Shown: piece by piece, positions 33,569 to 42,696 of the stretch
How positions within the stretch are numbered: the stretch's first letter is position 1
How the letters are laid out: each line of letters starts with the position of its first letter
Source: Pseudomonas fulva 12-X
Lineage (GTDB): Bacteria; Pseudomonadota; Gammaproteobacteria; Pseudomonadales; Pseudomonadaceae
DNA length: 64,000 nucleotides
NCBI RefSeq assembly: GCF_000213805.1
Contig: NC_015556.1
Location: 4,851,001 to 4,915,000 of the forward strand
Direction: 5' to 3'
Notes under the pieces: generated by a model
What the model was told of the DNA's origin: nothing
Database searches by the model: none
Seen by the model: the letters and a program-made list of their open reading frames with translations, nothing else
Made by a program: the position numbers and the translations under genes

Positions 33569-35714
33569 AACGCTGACCAAACCAGGCAAGAACCAGGACC
33601 CGCTGCGCCAGGGCCTGGTGCTGCTGTGCCGGCAGCTCGGTCGTCCGGTGACCGACGCCGAACTGGCCGACGGCATCGCCCTGGAGCAGGGTCGCCTGCC
33701 GCTGCGTATGGTGCCCCGCGCCCTGCGCCGTGCCGATATCGTCGCTCAGGTCACTGAAGAAAAACTGCAGCGCATCGACGGCTACCTGCTCCCCGCTTTG
33801 CTACTGCTCAACGACGGTCGCTGCGTGGTGCTGGTCGGTCAGCACGGTGAGCAGGCCGAGATTCTCGTACCCCACAGTGATGGTGGTGTGCAGCAGTTGC
33901 CGATTGCCGACCTGCAGCCGCTGTACAGCGGCATGGCGGTGTTCGCCAAGTGCCGCTATCGCCCGGACGGCCGTGCCGAGGAATTCGCCAGCCCGACCCG
34001 CGAACACTGGTTCTACGGCGCGCTCAAGCGCCTGCGCCGCTCTTATGTGGAAGTGGCCGTGGCAGCCTTCATCGCCAACCTGCTGGCCATCGCCGCCGCC
34101 CTGTTCGCCATGCAGGTCTATGATCGCGTGGTGCCCAACGCGGCCTTCGACACCCTGTGGGTGCTGGCCAGCGGGGTGGCCCTGGCCATCGTGCTGGAAA
34201 GCCTGCTGCGCGGCCTGCGCGCCCACCTGCTCACCACCCTGGGCAAGCGCCTGGATCTGCAGCTTTCATCCTTGTTGTTCGAGCGCGTGCTCAATACACG
34301 GCTGGGTGCCAAGCCGGCGTCGGTGGGCGCCTTCAGCACGCAGATTCGCGAGTTCGAGTCGGTGCGCGAATTCTTCACCTCATCGAGCGCGGCGGTGATC
34401 AGCGACCTGCCGTTCGTGTTCATCTTCCTGCTGATCATCGCCCTGATCGGCGGCCATGTGGTCTGGGTGCCGGTGGTCGCCGCGGTGCTGATGATCCTCC
34501 CCGGCCTGCTCGCCCAGGGCCGCCTGGCACGGCTGTCGCGCCAGAACCTGCGCGAAGGTTCGGTGAAGAACGGCATCCTGCTCGAATCCATCGAGCACCT
34601 GGAAACGGTCAAGGCCAGCCGCGCCGAAGGCCGCTGCATGCACCTGTGGGAAACCCTCACCGCGCAGCTCGCCGGCAGCGCCATGAAGACCCAGAGCCTG
34701 ACCTCGGCGCTCAGCTACGGGGTCAGCACCGTGCAGCAGCTGTGCTACGTGGGCGTGGTGGTATTCGGCGTGTACCGCATCAGCGACGGCTACCTGAGCA
34801 TGGGCGCCCTGGTCGCCTGCTCGATCCTGGCCGCGCGCACCATCGCGCCGCTGTCGCAAATCGCCGGCATTCTCGGCCGCTGGCAGCACACCAAGGTCGC
34901 CCTCGAAGGCCTCGACCAGCTGATGACCGGTCCGGTCGAGCGCCCGGCCGGGCAGCGTTTCGTGCGCAAGGAACAGCTGACCGGCGACTACCGCCTCGAG
35001 CAGTTGCGTCTCGCCCATGACGATGCGCCGCCCATCGTCGACATCAATGCCCTGAGCATCCGCGCCGGCGAACGGGTCGCCCTGCTGGGCGGCAACGGCG
35101 CCGGCAAATCCACCCTGCTGCGCCTGCTCGCCGGGCTGCTCGACCCCAGCGCCGGGCGGGTGATGGTCGACGACATCAGCCTGACCCAGATCGACCCCGC
35201 CGACCGCCGCCGACATATCGGCTACCTGCCCCAGGACATCGCGCTGTTCTACGGCACCCTGCGCGATAACCTCAACCTCGAAGGCGCGGCGGTCAGCGAC
35301 GAGGAGCTGTTCGAGGCCCTCGACGGCGTCGGTCTCGGCGCCTGGGTCCGCAGCCATCCGCTGGGCCTGGACATGCCCATCCAGGGCAATGCCAGCCTGT
35401 CCGGTGGCCAGCGCCAGGCGGTCGGGCTGGTGCGCGTGCTGGTGCAGGATCCGCCCATCGTGCTGCTCGACGAACCGACATCGTCCTTCGACCAGGCCAG
35501 CGAAAAGAACGTGGTCGAATACCTGCAACACTGGGTCAGCGGGCGCACCCTGATTCTGGTGACCCACAAGAAGGTCATGCTCTCGCTGGTCGAGCGTGCG
35601 GTGGTGATGCGCCAGGGCCGGGTGATCATGGACGGCGCCCTGGATCAGGTGGTGCAGGACAACGTCGTGAGCGCGCCGCAGGAGCCGAGAGGAGGCAACC
35701 ATGCCGTCCAATGA
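33558..35714 (+). CDS. bapC: BapC type I secretion ABC transporter (LapB/LssB type)
   Basis: A 718-residue inner-membrane ABC exporter for BapA. The N-terminal ~140 residues are a C39-like domain in which the catalytic Cys/His environment is not evident, as usual for transporters of RTX adhesins that are not leader-cleaved. The membrane domain spans ~160-440. The nucleotide-binding domain has Walker A GGNGAGKST (~511), signature LSGGQRQ (~614), Walker B IVLLDEPTS and the H-loop VTHK. It overlaps bapB by 11 bp and bapD by 14 bp. Confidence 0.93.
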   Translation: MDPETLTKPGKNQDPLRQGLVLLCRQLGRPVTDAELADGIALEQGRLPLRMVPRALRRADIVAQVTEEKLQRIDGYLLPALLLLNDGRCVVLVGQHGEQAEILVPHSDGGVQQLPIADLQPLYSGMAVFAKCRYRPDGRAEEFASPTREHWFYGALKRLRRSYVEVAVAAFIANLLAIAAALFAMQVYDRVVPNAAFDTLWVLASGVALAIVLESLLRGLRAHLLTTLGKRLDLQLSSLLFERVLNTRLGAKPASVGAFSTQIREFESVREFFTSSSAAVISDLPFVFIFLLIIALIGGHVVWVPVVAAVLMILPGLLAQGRLARLSRQNLREGSVKNGILLESIEHLETVKASRAEGRCMHLWETLTAQLAGSAMKTQSLTSALSYGVSTVQQLCYVGVVVFGVYRISDGYLSMGALVACSILAARTIAPLSQIAGILGRWQHTKVALEGLDQLMTGPVERPAGQRFVRKEQLTGDYRLEQLRLAHDDAPPIVDINALSIRAGERVALLGGNGAGKSTLLRLLAGLLDPSAGRVMVDDISLTQIDPADRRRHIGYLPQDIALFYGTLRDNLNLEGAAVSDEELFEALDGVGLGAWVRSHPLGLDMPIQGNASLSGGQRQAVGLVRVLVQDPPIVLLDEPTSSFDQASEKNVVEYLQHWVSGRTLILVTHKKVMLSLVERAVVMRQGRVIMDGALDQVVQDNVVSAPQEPRGGNHAVQ

Positions 35715-36879
35715 CCGCCTGCGCCGGCAGCTCGACGACCCCCTGCTGAGCGCCACCCACCCGCTGTTCAGACCCTTGCTGTGGACGGTGCTGGCCACCG
35801 TGCTGCTGTTCATCGGGTGGGCCGCCTGGGCCGAGCTCGATGAAGTGACCCGCGGTGACGGCCGCGTGGTGCCCTTTACCCGCATCCAGAAGATCCAGAG
35901 CCTGGAGGGCGGCATCCTCGACCGCCTGCTGGTCGGCGAGGGCGATCTGGTCGAAGTCGGTCAGCCCCTGGTGCGCCTCGACGAGACGCGCTTTCGTACC
36001 TCCTTTCAGGAATCAGCCAACCAGTCGGCGGCCCTGCGCGCCACCATCGCGCGCCTGGATGCCGAAGTGCTGGGCAAGGACCGCATCGACTTTGCCGAGG
36101 ACATCGACCCGACCAGCCCCCTCGCTCGCTCCGAGCAGGAGCTGTTCAAATCCCGGCGCGACAAGCTGCAGGACGGTGTCAGTGCGATCAACCGGCAGAT
36201 CCGCCTGGCGCAGCAGCAGCTCAACCTGGTCGAGCCACTGGTGGCCAAACGCGCCGTGAGCCAGATGGAAGCGCTCAAGCTCAGCCAGGAAATCGCCACG
36301 CTCAACGGCAAGCTGACCGAGCTGCGCAGCACCTACTTCCAGGACGCCTACACCGAGCGGCAGAGCAAGAAAAGCGAGCTCAGCGCCCTGGAGCCCATCG
36401 TCGCGCAGCGCCAGGATCAGCTGCGCCGCACCGAGATCCTGTCACCGGTACGCGGCCGGGTGAACACCGTGCTGATCAACACCCGCGGCGGGGTGATCCA
36501 GCCCGGCGAGCCGATCATGGAAGTGATTCCGGTCGAGGACCAGTTGCTCATCGAAGCGCGCATCAAACCGCGCGACGTCGCCTTTCTGGTACCCGGCATG
36601 CCCACCAAGGTGAAGATCACCGCCTACGACTACAGCATCTACGGCTACCTGACCGGCACCCTGGAGCAGATCAGCGCCGACACCATTTTCGAGGAAACGG
36701 CACAGGGCAAGGAGTTCTACTACGAAGTGCTGATCAAGACCGACGGCAGCCAGCTCAAGCGCCGCGATGAAATCCTGCCGATCATCCCCGGCATGGTCGC
36801 TGAAGTGGACATTCTCAGCGGCAAGCGCACGGTGCTGAACTACCTGCTCAGGCCGCTGCTCAAGGCGCAGCTTTATTAG
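35701..36879 (+). CDS. bapD: BapD HlyD-family membrane fusion protein
   Basis: A 392-residue periplasmic adaptor linking BapC and BapB. A cytoplasmic start (MPSNDRLRRQL) leads to one membrane helix (LLWTVLATVLLFIGWAAWA), a lipoyl half-motif (IQSLEGGILDRLLVGEGDLV), long coiled coils (~95-240), the second lipoyl half (SPVRGRVNTVLINTRGGVIQ) and a C-terminal beta domain (EVDILSGKRTVLNYLLRPL). AGGAGG is placed just before the ATG inside the end of bapC. The stop codon TAG overlaps the end of a MITE-like element. Confidence 0.93.
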   Translation: MPSNDRLRRQLDDPLLSATHPLFRPLLWTVLATVLLFIGWAAWAELDEVTRGDGRVVPFTRIQKIQSLEGGILDRLLVGEGDLVEVGQPLVRLDETRFRTSFQESANQSAALRATIARLDAEVLGKDRIDFAEDIDPTSPLARSEQELFKSRRDKLQDGVSAINRQIRLAQQQLNLVEPLVAKRAVSQMEALKLSQEIATLNGKLTELRSTYFQDAYTERQSKKSELSALEPIVAQRQDQLRRTEILSPVRGRVNTVLINTRGGVIQPGEPIMEVIPVEDQLLIEARIKPRDVAFLVPGMPTKVKITAYDYSIYGYLTGTLEQISADTIFEETAQGKEFYYEVLIKTDGSQLKRRDEILPIIPGMVAEVDILSGKRTVLNYLLRPLLKAQLY

Positions 36880-37103
36880 AGCCTGCTCACGATCTTTCTG
36901 GGCGAGCGTACGGGCAACTACAAGGCAGAACCGGCCGTTCGCCGATCTACTGTGGGAGCGCGCCATGCGCGCGAAAAATCGCGGGCATGGCCCGCTCCCA
37001 CGGGTAATCACCAGTCCATCCTGCGGGAACGAACAGCCGCTTCCGCCTTATGGCAGTCAACATGGATAAAGCCCGAGATGAAGACCCTGAACAGGTTCTT
37101 GGG
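36876..37103. mobile_element. MITE-like element with REP hairpin, copy 2
   Basis: An element of about 228 bp directly behind bapD. The left end TTAGAGCCTGCTCACGATC and the right end, from the other strand (AAGAACCTGTTCAGGGTC), are imperfect inverted repeats. The centre is a long REP hairpin from GTGGGAGCG (36952-36960) to CGCTCCCAC (36993-37001). It resembles copy 1 at 15898-16118 in ends, length and right arm. The gap 36880-37288 otherwise holds only the leader of the TadE-like gene. Confidence 0.6.
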
Positions 37104-37288
37104 CTCAAAGAAAAAACGCCTCGTCTGATTAATCACAAAGTGAGATGGAGAGCCGCCCAGACGCGTGCTATTACAAAGCCAGTGGCGCGTGCATCAGACT
37201 CTGGGGCATTTGGCTTTCGGCCGATTTATCCACAGGCCGGTCACGCCGCCGAAACGCGCGAATTCAATCGCTTTCGGGGATCAGGGAA

Positions 37289-37750
37289 GTGCCTCATTCA
37301 GCTGGGTATGGCTCGGCTTACCGGCAGCGCGGCGCTGCCGCCGTCGAGTTCTCGATCGCCTTCATCATCTTCTTCCTGATCCTCTACGGGCTGGTCGGCT
37401 ACAGCATCCCGTTTCTGCTCAGCGCCACTTATCAGGAGCTGGCCACCGAAGCTCTGCGTGACGCCATCCGCTCGCCCGACACCCGCGCCCCGACGCCAGA
37501 ACAACTCGCCCTGCATGAACAGCGTGTGCAGCAGAGCGTGCGTAATTCCTGGCTGCCGCAAGCCTGGGCACAGACCTGCGAGGGCTACGACGGCTTTCTG
37601 AAAACCGGCGCGGTGTGGAGCGTATGCGTGCGCCACGGCAACCCGGAACGCATCCTGCCGCCCTTCTCGATCTTCGGCTGGAAGGTGCCGCAGTTGCCGG
37701 AGGAAATCCGCGGCGAAGCAAAAGTCCGCCTATATGGAGCGGGGGGCTGA
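37289..37750 (+). CDS. TadE-like pseudopilin (start uncertain)
   Basis: Minor Tad pilus component. The diagnostic segment is QRGAAAVEFSIAFIIFFLI, a TadE leader in which cleavage by FppA would occur after RG, with Glu at position 5 of the mature helix. The C-terminal part has two Cys (QTCEGYDG, WSVCVRH) that may pair in the periplasm. The GTG at 37289 gives a short leader (VPHSAGYGSAYRQRG); an ATG at 37145 would add 48 residues unlike any TadE, so I prefer the GTG. It is 2 bp before the TadG-like gene. Confidence 0.8.
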   Translation: MPHSAGYGSAYRQRGAAAVEFSIAFIIFFLILYGLVGYSIPFLLSATYQELATEALRDAIRSPDTRAPTPEQLALHEQRVQQSVRNSWLPQAWAQTCEGYDGFLKTGAVWSVCVRHGNPERILPPFSIFGWKVPQLPEEIRGEAKVRLYGAGG

Positions 37751-37752
37751 TC

Positions 37753-39858
37753 ATGCAGCGCCTTCGAACGGCCCGTGACCGCCAGCGCGGCGCTTTCAGC
37801 ATGCTGAGCGCCGCGACCCTGGTGATGGCCATCCTGTTTCTGGCCCTGGTGATCGACAGCGGCCGGCTGTACCTCGAACAGCGCAACCTGCAGAAGCTGG
37901 CGGACACGGCGGCGCTGGAATCCATATCCCGGCTCGCTTCCGGCAACTGCTCGCTGGATAGCGCCCTCACCCATGTCTATGCGGTCGAGAATGCCGCGTC
38001 CTATGGTTTCGTCCAGGGCGCCGGGCGCGCGCTGAGTTCGTCCTGCGTGAGCGTTTCGATCGTCGACGGCCTGCGCGTTCCAGTCGCCGACGCCGCCAAT
38101 GGACGGGCGGTTCGTGTAGTGACCAGCAACCAGGTGCCCGCCAGCATCGTGGTACGTGCCGGCAGCCTGTTCGGGCTTGCCGAGGACAGCGTGCGCCTGC
38201 AGGCGGTGGCGGTCGCTGAGAAGGACAGCGACCCACTGACGGTCTTCAGCGTTGGCGCGCAGTTGCTGGACCTCAATACCAATGGGCTGCTGCCCCGGTT
38301 ACTCACAGCGGCCGGCGTGGATGTGAACGGGCTGACGGTGCTCGATTCAGAGGGGCTGGCAAACGCGCAAATCACGCCGAGCGGCTTGCTGCAGGCGTTG
38401 GGCGTGGATATCGGCGTCAATCAGCTGCGGGCGCTGTCAGCCGAGGGGCTGGTGGATGCGTTCGACGCCCGCCTCGGGCTGGTTGGTTTGGGCGAGTTGA
38501 TCACCGCGTCCGCCAAGGCGGTCAACCATGATCAGGCGCTGGCTACCGACATCTCCATGCTGGGCGACCGATTGCAGGCCAGCGAGCTGGGCAAGACTCA
38601 GCTCAGGCTGTTCGGCACGGAGGATCAACCGGGCTTGCTGAACCTGGGCACCGGCCCTGGCCAGCCACTGGGATCGGCTCTGGATGCCAGGCTGAACCTT
38701 AGCGAGCTGTTATCCACAGGCCTGATGACCGCGGTCCAGGGGCGTGGATTGCTGATCGAAGAAGCCTCGCTGTTCAACAGCAGCGCCAAGAAAACCGGTG
38801 CCCTGGCGATCAAGATGGGTGTGGTCGAGCCGCCCGCCTTCGGCATCGGCCCGATCGGCACCACGGCCTACAACGCGCAGATCCGCCTGCAGCTGGACGT
38901 CGACAGCAGCAATCTGCCGGTACTGGGGAGTCTGCTGAATTTTCTCGGCACATCGCTAAAGCTGCCGCTGATCGTCGACCTGGCCAATGCCAAGGGCGAG
39001 CTGACCGATATCGACTGCTCGGGCGCCCAGCCGCGGGCCACCATCGAAGTTGAATCGCGCATCGGCAACCTGTGCCTGGGCAGCATGCCGGCCAATACCC
39101 TGTGGTCGACCACCGCCAGTTGCACCGAAGCAAATCTGCAGGACGCCACGCTACTCAGGGTCGGCAACTTCGATCTGATCAGGGGCAAGGCGGCGGTACC
39201 GCTGATGAGCACCGGCAACGCGCCCATTCGTGATGTGGTGACCCTGGCCGAAGAAGAGTCTACAGAAACCGGCCGCAACGACGTGGCACTGGGCGGCGCG
39301 GTCAACACCCTGCTGAGCAAGGTACTCGACCTGATGGCCGCCGGCGTTCCGCGCTCGGGGCCGGGCAGCAGCGCAGGGTTTTCTGCAGCCCAGGCCGGGC
39401 AGATCGCGGATCGCTATATCGCTGAAAACGGCTACGACCGAAACAAGATCCGCGCGGCGCTGTTACGAGACAAGTTGGATTGGAAGAGACCAGGGTTTGC
39501 CGGCGTTCTCACCACCACCATGCCGGAAGAGTGGTACGGCAAGGCGCCGGTACTCACCTGCTCTGTGAATAAAGTCAATTGTCGCACCGCCCTGGTCGAT
39601 TCCCTGCAGAGCCAGGCGCAGAACGGCTTGCTGGGCAGCGTGGTAGACGGTGTTTCGCAGTTGCTGGGGGTCATCGGCGCCACCGCGCAACCCTTGCTGG
39701 TCAATGTGCTTGGCCCAATCGTGTCGCTGCTTGAGCCGCTGCTCGATGAGGTCGGCAAATCGGTCAGCAGCCTGCTTACCACTCTGGGCCTGGATCTCGG
39801 CAAAAGCGACATCACCGTACACAGCATCAGCTGCGGCATCCCGCAGTTGATCCGGTGA
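37753..39858 (+). CDS. tadG: TadG-like pilus assembly protein
   Basis: A 701-residue protein with an N-terminal Tad helix (RQRGAFSMLSAATLVMAILF, then LALVIDSGRLYLEQRNLQ) anchoring it in the inner membrane and leaving most of the chain in the periplasm. The sequence after ~200 is rich in short beta and loop segments and does not show the clear von Willebrand A motif of many TadG proteins. Several Cys occur late (DIDCSGAQ, GNLCLGS, TASCTEA, VLTCSVNKVNCR). The ATG at 37753 follows the TadE stop by 2 bp. It is separated from the other tad genes by 25 kb. Confidence 0.8.
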   Translation: MQRLRTARDRQRGAFSMLSAATLVMAILFLALVIDSGRLYLEQRNLQKLADTAALESISRLASGNCSLDSALTHVYAVENAASYGFVQGAGRALSSSCVSVSIVDGLRVPVADAANGRAVRVVTSNQVPASIVVRAGSLFGLAEDSVRLQAVAVAEKDSDPLTVFSVGAQLLDLNTNGLLPRLLTAAGVDVNGLTVLDSEGLANAQITPSGLLQALGVDIGVNQLRALSAEGLVDAFDARLGLVGLGELITASAKAVNHDQALATDISMLGDRLQASELGKTQLRLFGTEDQPGLLNLGTGPGQPLGSALDARLNLSELLSTGLMTAVQGRGLLIEEASLFNSSAKKTGALAIKMGVVEPPAFGIGPIGTTAYNAQIRLQLDVDSSNLPVLGSLLNFLGTSLKLPLIVDLANAKGELTDIDCSGAQPRATIEVESRIGNLCLGSMPANTLWSTTASCTEANLQDATLLRVGNFDLIRGKAAVPLMSTGNAPIRDVVTLAEEESTETGRNDVALGGAVNTLLSKVLDLMAAGVPRSGPGSSAGFSAAQAGQIADRYIAENGYDRNKIRAALLRDKLDWKRPGFAGVLTTTMPEEWYGKAPVLTCSVNKVNCRTALVDSLQSQAQNGLLGSVVDGVSQLLGVIGATAQPLLVNVLGPIVSLLEPLLDEVGKSVSSLLTTLGLDLGKSDITVHSISCGIPQLIR

Positions 39859-39866
39859 GGTGGGTG

Positions 39867-40415
39867 ATGAAACGGGAAGTAAGGAAAACCCAACGCGGCG
39901 CCGTGGCCATCGAGTTCGCTATGCTGTTCGCGGTGTTCTTCGTGGTGGTGTACGGGATCATCGCCTACAGCATTCCGATGCTGTTGCTGCTGACCTTCAA
40001 GCAGGTCAGCGCCGATGCCGCCCGCGCGACGTTGCAGGTCGATCCCGGCCATAGCGCCTATACCCAGCTGCTCAGCCGCGAAATAACCAGCGTGGTCGAG
40101 CGCAGCTGGCTACCGGAAAGCTGGCGCGGCGGCAATTGCCCGCCGCCCGGGCAGGATGTCGCCGGGCTGAACTGGAACCCTTTGCCAAGTCATGACGGCC
40201 AGCCATCCTACGGCAACATCGCACTGGACAACCGCAACCCGGCTGCACCGCGTTACGTGCTGCACGTCTGCCTGCAACGCGGCTATAACCACGATGGGCC
40301 AAGCGAGCAGCGGGCCATAGTGCCCACCTTGAGATTGCTGGGGATAAGTATCCCCAGCCTGCCCGAGGACAACGGCGAAGTGGTCATCCGCGGCGCCACC
40401 ACCGTCACCCTCTGA
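39867..40415 (+). CDS. TadE/TadF-like pseudopilin
   Basis: A 182-residue minor pilus protein. It has a basic leader MKREVRKTQRG, then AVAIEFAMLFAVFFVVVYG with the Glu-Phe pair used in TadE/TadF proteins. Two Cys (GGNCPPPG, LHVCLQRG) lie in the periplasmic part. It resembles the TadE-like gene at 37289 in layout, including a closing ISIPSLPEDNGEVVIRG that parallels VPQLPEEIRGEAKVRL there, so the two may be old duplicates. It starts 8 bp after the TadG-like gene, completing a three-gene unit, and converges on phoX. Confidence 0.82.
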   Translation: MKREVRKTQRGAVAIEFAMLFAVFFVVVYGIIAYSIPMLLLLTFKQVSADAARATLQVDPGHSAYTQLLSREITSVVERSWLPESWRGGNCPPPGQDVAGLNWNPLPSHDGQPSYGNIALDNRNPAAPRYVLHVCLQRGYNHDGPSEQRAIVPTLRLLGISIPSLPEDNGEVVIRGATTVTL

Positions 40416-40426
40416 GCAGTCTCGGG

Positions 40427-42319
40427 TCAGGCGCCGATCACGCCGCCGTCATCACGGGTGATGACCACCACCGTCGAGCGGGGATGCACGCCGGCCTGAT
40501 GATCCGGGAAGCTCGAACCGCCCTCTTCGCCCGGGTGCTGAATGCCCACGAACATGCTCCTGTAGTCCGGCGAGAAGGCCAGGCCGGTTACCTCGCAGCC
40601 CACCGGGCCGACCATGAAGCGACGGATCTCACCGGATTTCGGGTCTGCGCAGAGCATCTGGTTGTTGCCCATGCCGGCGTAGTCGCCCTTGTTGCTGTAC
40701 TTGCCGTCGGTGAGGATCCACAGACGGCCGCCCTCGTCGAAGCCGACGCCATCCGGGCTGTTGAACATGTTGTCGGCGTTGATCCCATGGCTGCCTGCCT
40801 GGGGCGTGCCGGCATGCACCACCGGGTTGCCGGCGACCACGAACAGGTCCCACTGGAAATCCAGGGCGGCAGCATCGTCGCCATGCTCGCGCCAGCGCAG
40901 GATCTGCCCGTACAAGTTGTTGGCCCGGGGGTTCGGACCGCCAACCGGCTGGCCTGGCTCACCGCGCTTGCTGTTGTTGGTCAGGGTGCAATAGACCTGG
41001 CCGTCCTTGGGGCTGACGGTGATCCACTCGGGGCGATCCATGCGCGTGGCGCCAACACGGGTGCCGGCCTGGCGCGCGCGAATCACCACCTCTGCCTGGT
41101 TGGCGAAGCCATTGTCGGCAGTCAGGCCATTTTTCCCTGCCGTCAGCTCGATCCACAGGCCACGGCCTTTCGGGTGATCGGCATCGCCGTTGCCCTCGTC
41201 GAAACGCGCCACATAGAGCGTGCCCTGATCGAGGATATGGCGGTTGGCCTTGGCGTTTTCAGGGTCCAGGCGGTCGCGGGTGATGAACTTGTAGATGAAC
41301 TCGCCGCGCTCGTCGTCGCCCATGTACACCACCACGCGGCCATCACGGGTGGTGGTCAACGCTGCGTTCTCGTGCTTGAAGCGACCCAGGGCGGTGCGCT
41401 TGATCGGCTTGGCTTGCGGGTCGAACGGGTCGATCTCGACGATCCAGCCATGGCGGTTCAGCTCGTTGGGGTTCTTGGCGATATCGAAGCGCGGGTTGAA
41501 ACGATGCCACTCGTTCTCCACGCTGGCATGCTGCACGCTGAAACGTTTCTGATCCGGGGTGAACTGCAGGTTGGCATCGCTGCTGCCAAAGCAGTCACTG
41601 AAATTTTCTTCGCAGGTCAGGTAGGTGCCCCAGGGCGTCTGGCCGCTGGAGCAGTTCTGGAAAGTGCCCAGTACTTCGACACCCAGCGGATCGGCCTGGG
41701 TCTTGAGCAGCTCATGGCCGCGGGCCGGCCCACTGAAATCGATCGGCAGGTTGCCATGCACCCGGCGGTTGTACGGCGAGCCCTGTACGAAAGCCCAGCC
41801 ATCCTTGCCGCGCCGCACCTCGATCACCGTCACCCCTTCGGCGTTCTGCGCCTTGCGCACGTCCTCGGCGGATTTAGGCAGGCCGCCATGGGCCAGCAGG
41901 TAACGGTAATTCACGTATTCGTTGTTGATGGCCATCAGCGCGCGGTCGGAATCGCCGGGCCAGGGGAAGAAGCTCATGCCATCGTTGTTGTCGCCGAACT
42001 GCAGCAACTGCTCGGCTGCCGTGTTGCTACCGTCACCCTTGAATGCCGGCCCGCCGTTGTGCAACGGCTGGCCCCAGCTGATCAATGGACGGAACGAATA
42101 ACCGGCCGGCAGCGTGATGGTGTCGGCGGTGGAAGCCGGCAGGTTATTGAAGCCCAGCAACGGGCTGGCGACGGCGGCGCTGATCGAATTGGCAAGCACG
42201 CTGCGGCTCAGCAGCCCACCGCCGAGAAACAGTGCTGCGCCGGTCAGCGCCCCGGCGCCGATGAAGCGGCGGCGGGAAAGGGTCAGGCGTTCGAGGTCAG
42301 TCAATTGATCGTCATGCAT
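40427..42319 (-). CDS. phoX: PhoX-type alkaline phosphatase (Tat exported)
   Basis: A 630-residue extracytoplasmic phosphomonoesterase of the calcium/iron-dependent PhoX (DUF839) family. The leader has a twin-arginine motif SRRRFIG followed by a hydrophobic stretch (AGALTGAALFLGGGLL), so it is exported folded. Mature motifs include WGTYLTCEENFSDCFGS, KHENAALTTTRDGRVVVYMGDDERG-type segments and GRLWILTDG. AGGAGC precedes the ATG at 42319. A PHO box 50 bp upstream indicates control by PhoB under phosphate limitation. It converges on the TadE/F gene with an 11-bp gap. Confidence 0.92.
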   Translation of the reverse strand: MHDDQLTDLERLTLSRRRFIGAGALTGAALFLGGGLLSRSVLANSISAAVASPLLGFNNLPASTADTITLPAGYSFRPLISWGQPLHNGGPAFKGDGSNTAAEQLLQFGDNNDGMSFFPWPGDSDRALMAINNEYVNYRYLLAHGGLPKSAEDVRKAQNAEGVTVIEVRRGKDGWAFVQGSPYNRRVHGNLPIDFSGPARGHELLKTQADPLGVEVLGTFQNCSSGQTPWGTYLTCEENFSDCFGSSDANLQFTPDQKRFSVQHASVENEWHRFNPRFDIAKNPNELNRHGWIVEIDPFDPQAKPIKRTALGRFKHENAALTTTRDGRVVVYMGDDERGEFIYKFITRDRLDPENAKANRHILDQGTLYVARFDEGNGDADHPKGRGLWIELTAGKNGLTADNGFANQAEVVIRARQAGTRVGATRMDRPEWITVSPKDGQVYCTLTNNSKRGEPGQPVGGPNPRANNLYGQILRWREHGDDAAALDFQWDLFVVAGNPVVHAGTPQAGSHGINADNMFNSPDGVGFDEGGRLWILTDGKYSNKGDYAGMGNNQMLCADPKSGEIRRFMVGPVGCEVTGLAFSPDYRSMFVGIQHPGEEGGSSFPDHQAGVHPRSTVVVITRDDGGVIGA

Positions 42320-42368
42320 CACGGTGCTCCTGCGTTCTTCTGATGCGCAGGCAAGCTAGGCAAAAGAG

Positions 42369-42386
42369 ATGACGATTGGATGACGA
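42369..42386 (-). promoter_or_regulatory. PHO box upstream of phoX
   Basis: On the minus strand TCGTCAT-CCAA-TCGTCAT is a 7+4+7 direct repeat with an 11-bp period, the geometry of PhoB boxes (CTGTCAT-n4-CTGTCAT), one change per half. It lies 50 bp ahead of phoX. Confidence 0.7.
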
Positions 42387-42457
42387 CCGTTCCTAGCCTG
42401 GCTTCGAGCGAGGTTGTGCACTAAATACCGGCTTTTCACAATTCTTGGGGTCGAGTC

Positions 42458-42600
42458 TGTGGATAAGCTGGTAGCGGACCTTTAGAGCCCTAGTACCATG
42501 GCCATTACGGAAGGATGTTCATTATTTGAACAGCCGCAATTCCTTATGCACAGATACCTTGGATAAAAACTTTCATCACCTGTGGATAGAACGCTGTAAG
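42458..42600. other. DnaA-box cluster in the phoX-parD intergenic region
   Basis: Perfect or near-perfect boxes: TGTGGATAA at 42458-42466, TTATGCACA at 42544-42552 and TGTGGATAG at 42581-42589. A further perfect box lies in map at 43072-43080. The 414-bp gap 42320-42733 otherwise contains the PHO box and the ParD-like operator. No origin genes are adjacent, so a DnaA-titrating or regulatory role is more likely than an origin. Confidence 0.5.
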
Positions 42601-42696
42601 TCAGTAGCTACGCTGTCTTCGCTAAATCTGGTTATTTCTTGAACAGCACCGTTAGGTCATCAAACCGACAACCCGACTGGGCAATTTAGATTAATA

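Noticed and set aside
37050..37379. Plus-strand frame of about 109 codons before the TadE-like gene
   Set aside because: Its 5' part is the right arm of MITE-like copy 2 and its 3' part runs in another frame over the TadE gene; not a credible protein.
40484..42343. 619-codon plus-strand frame antisense to phoX
   Set aside because: PhoX on the minus strand has a Tat signal, motifs and a PHO box; the opposite frame is a shadow.
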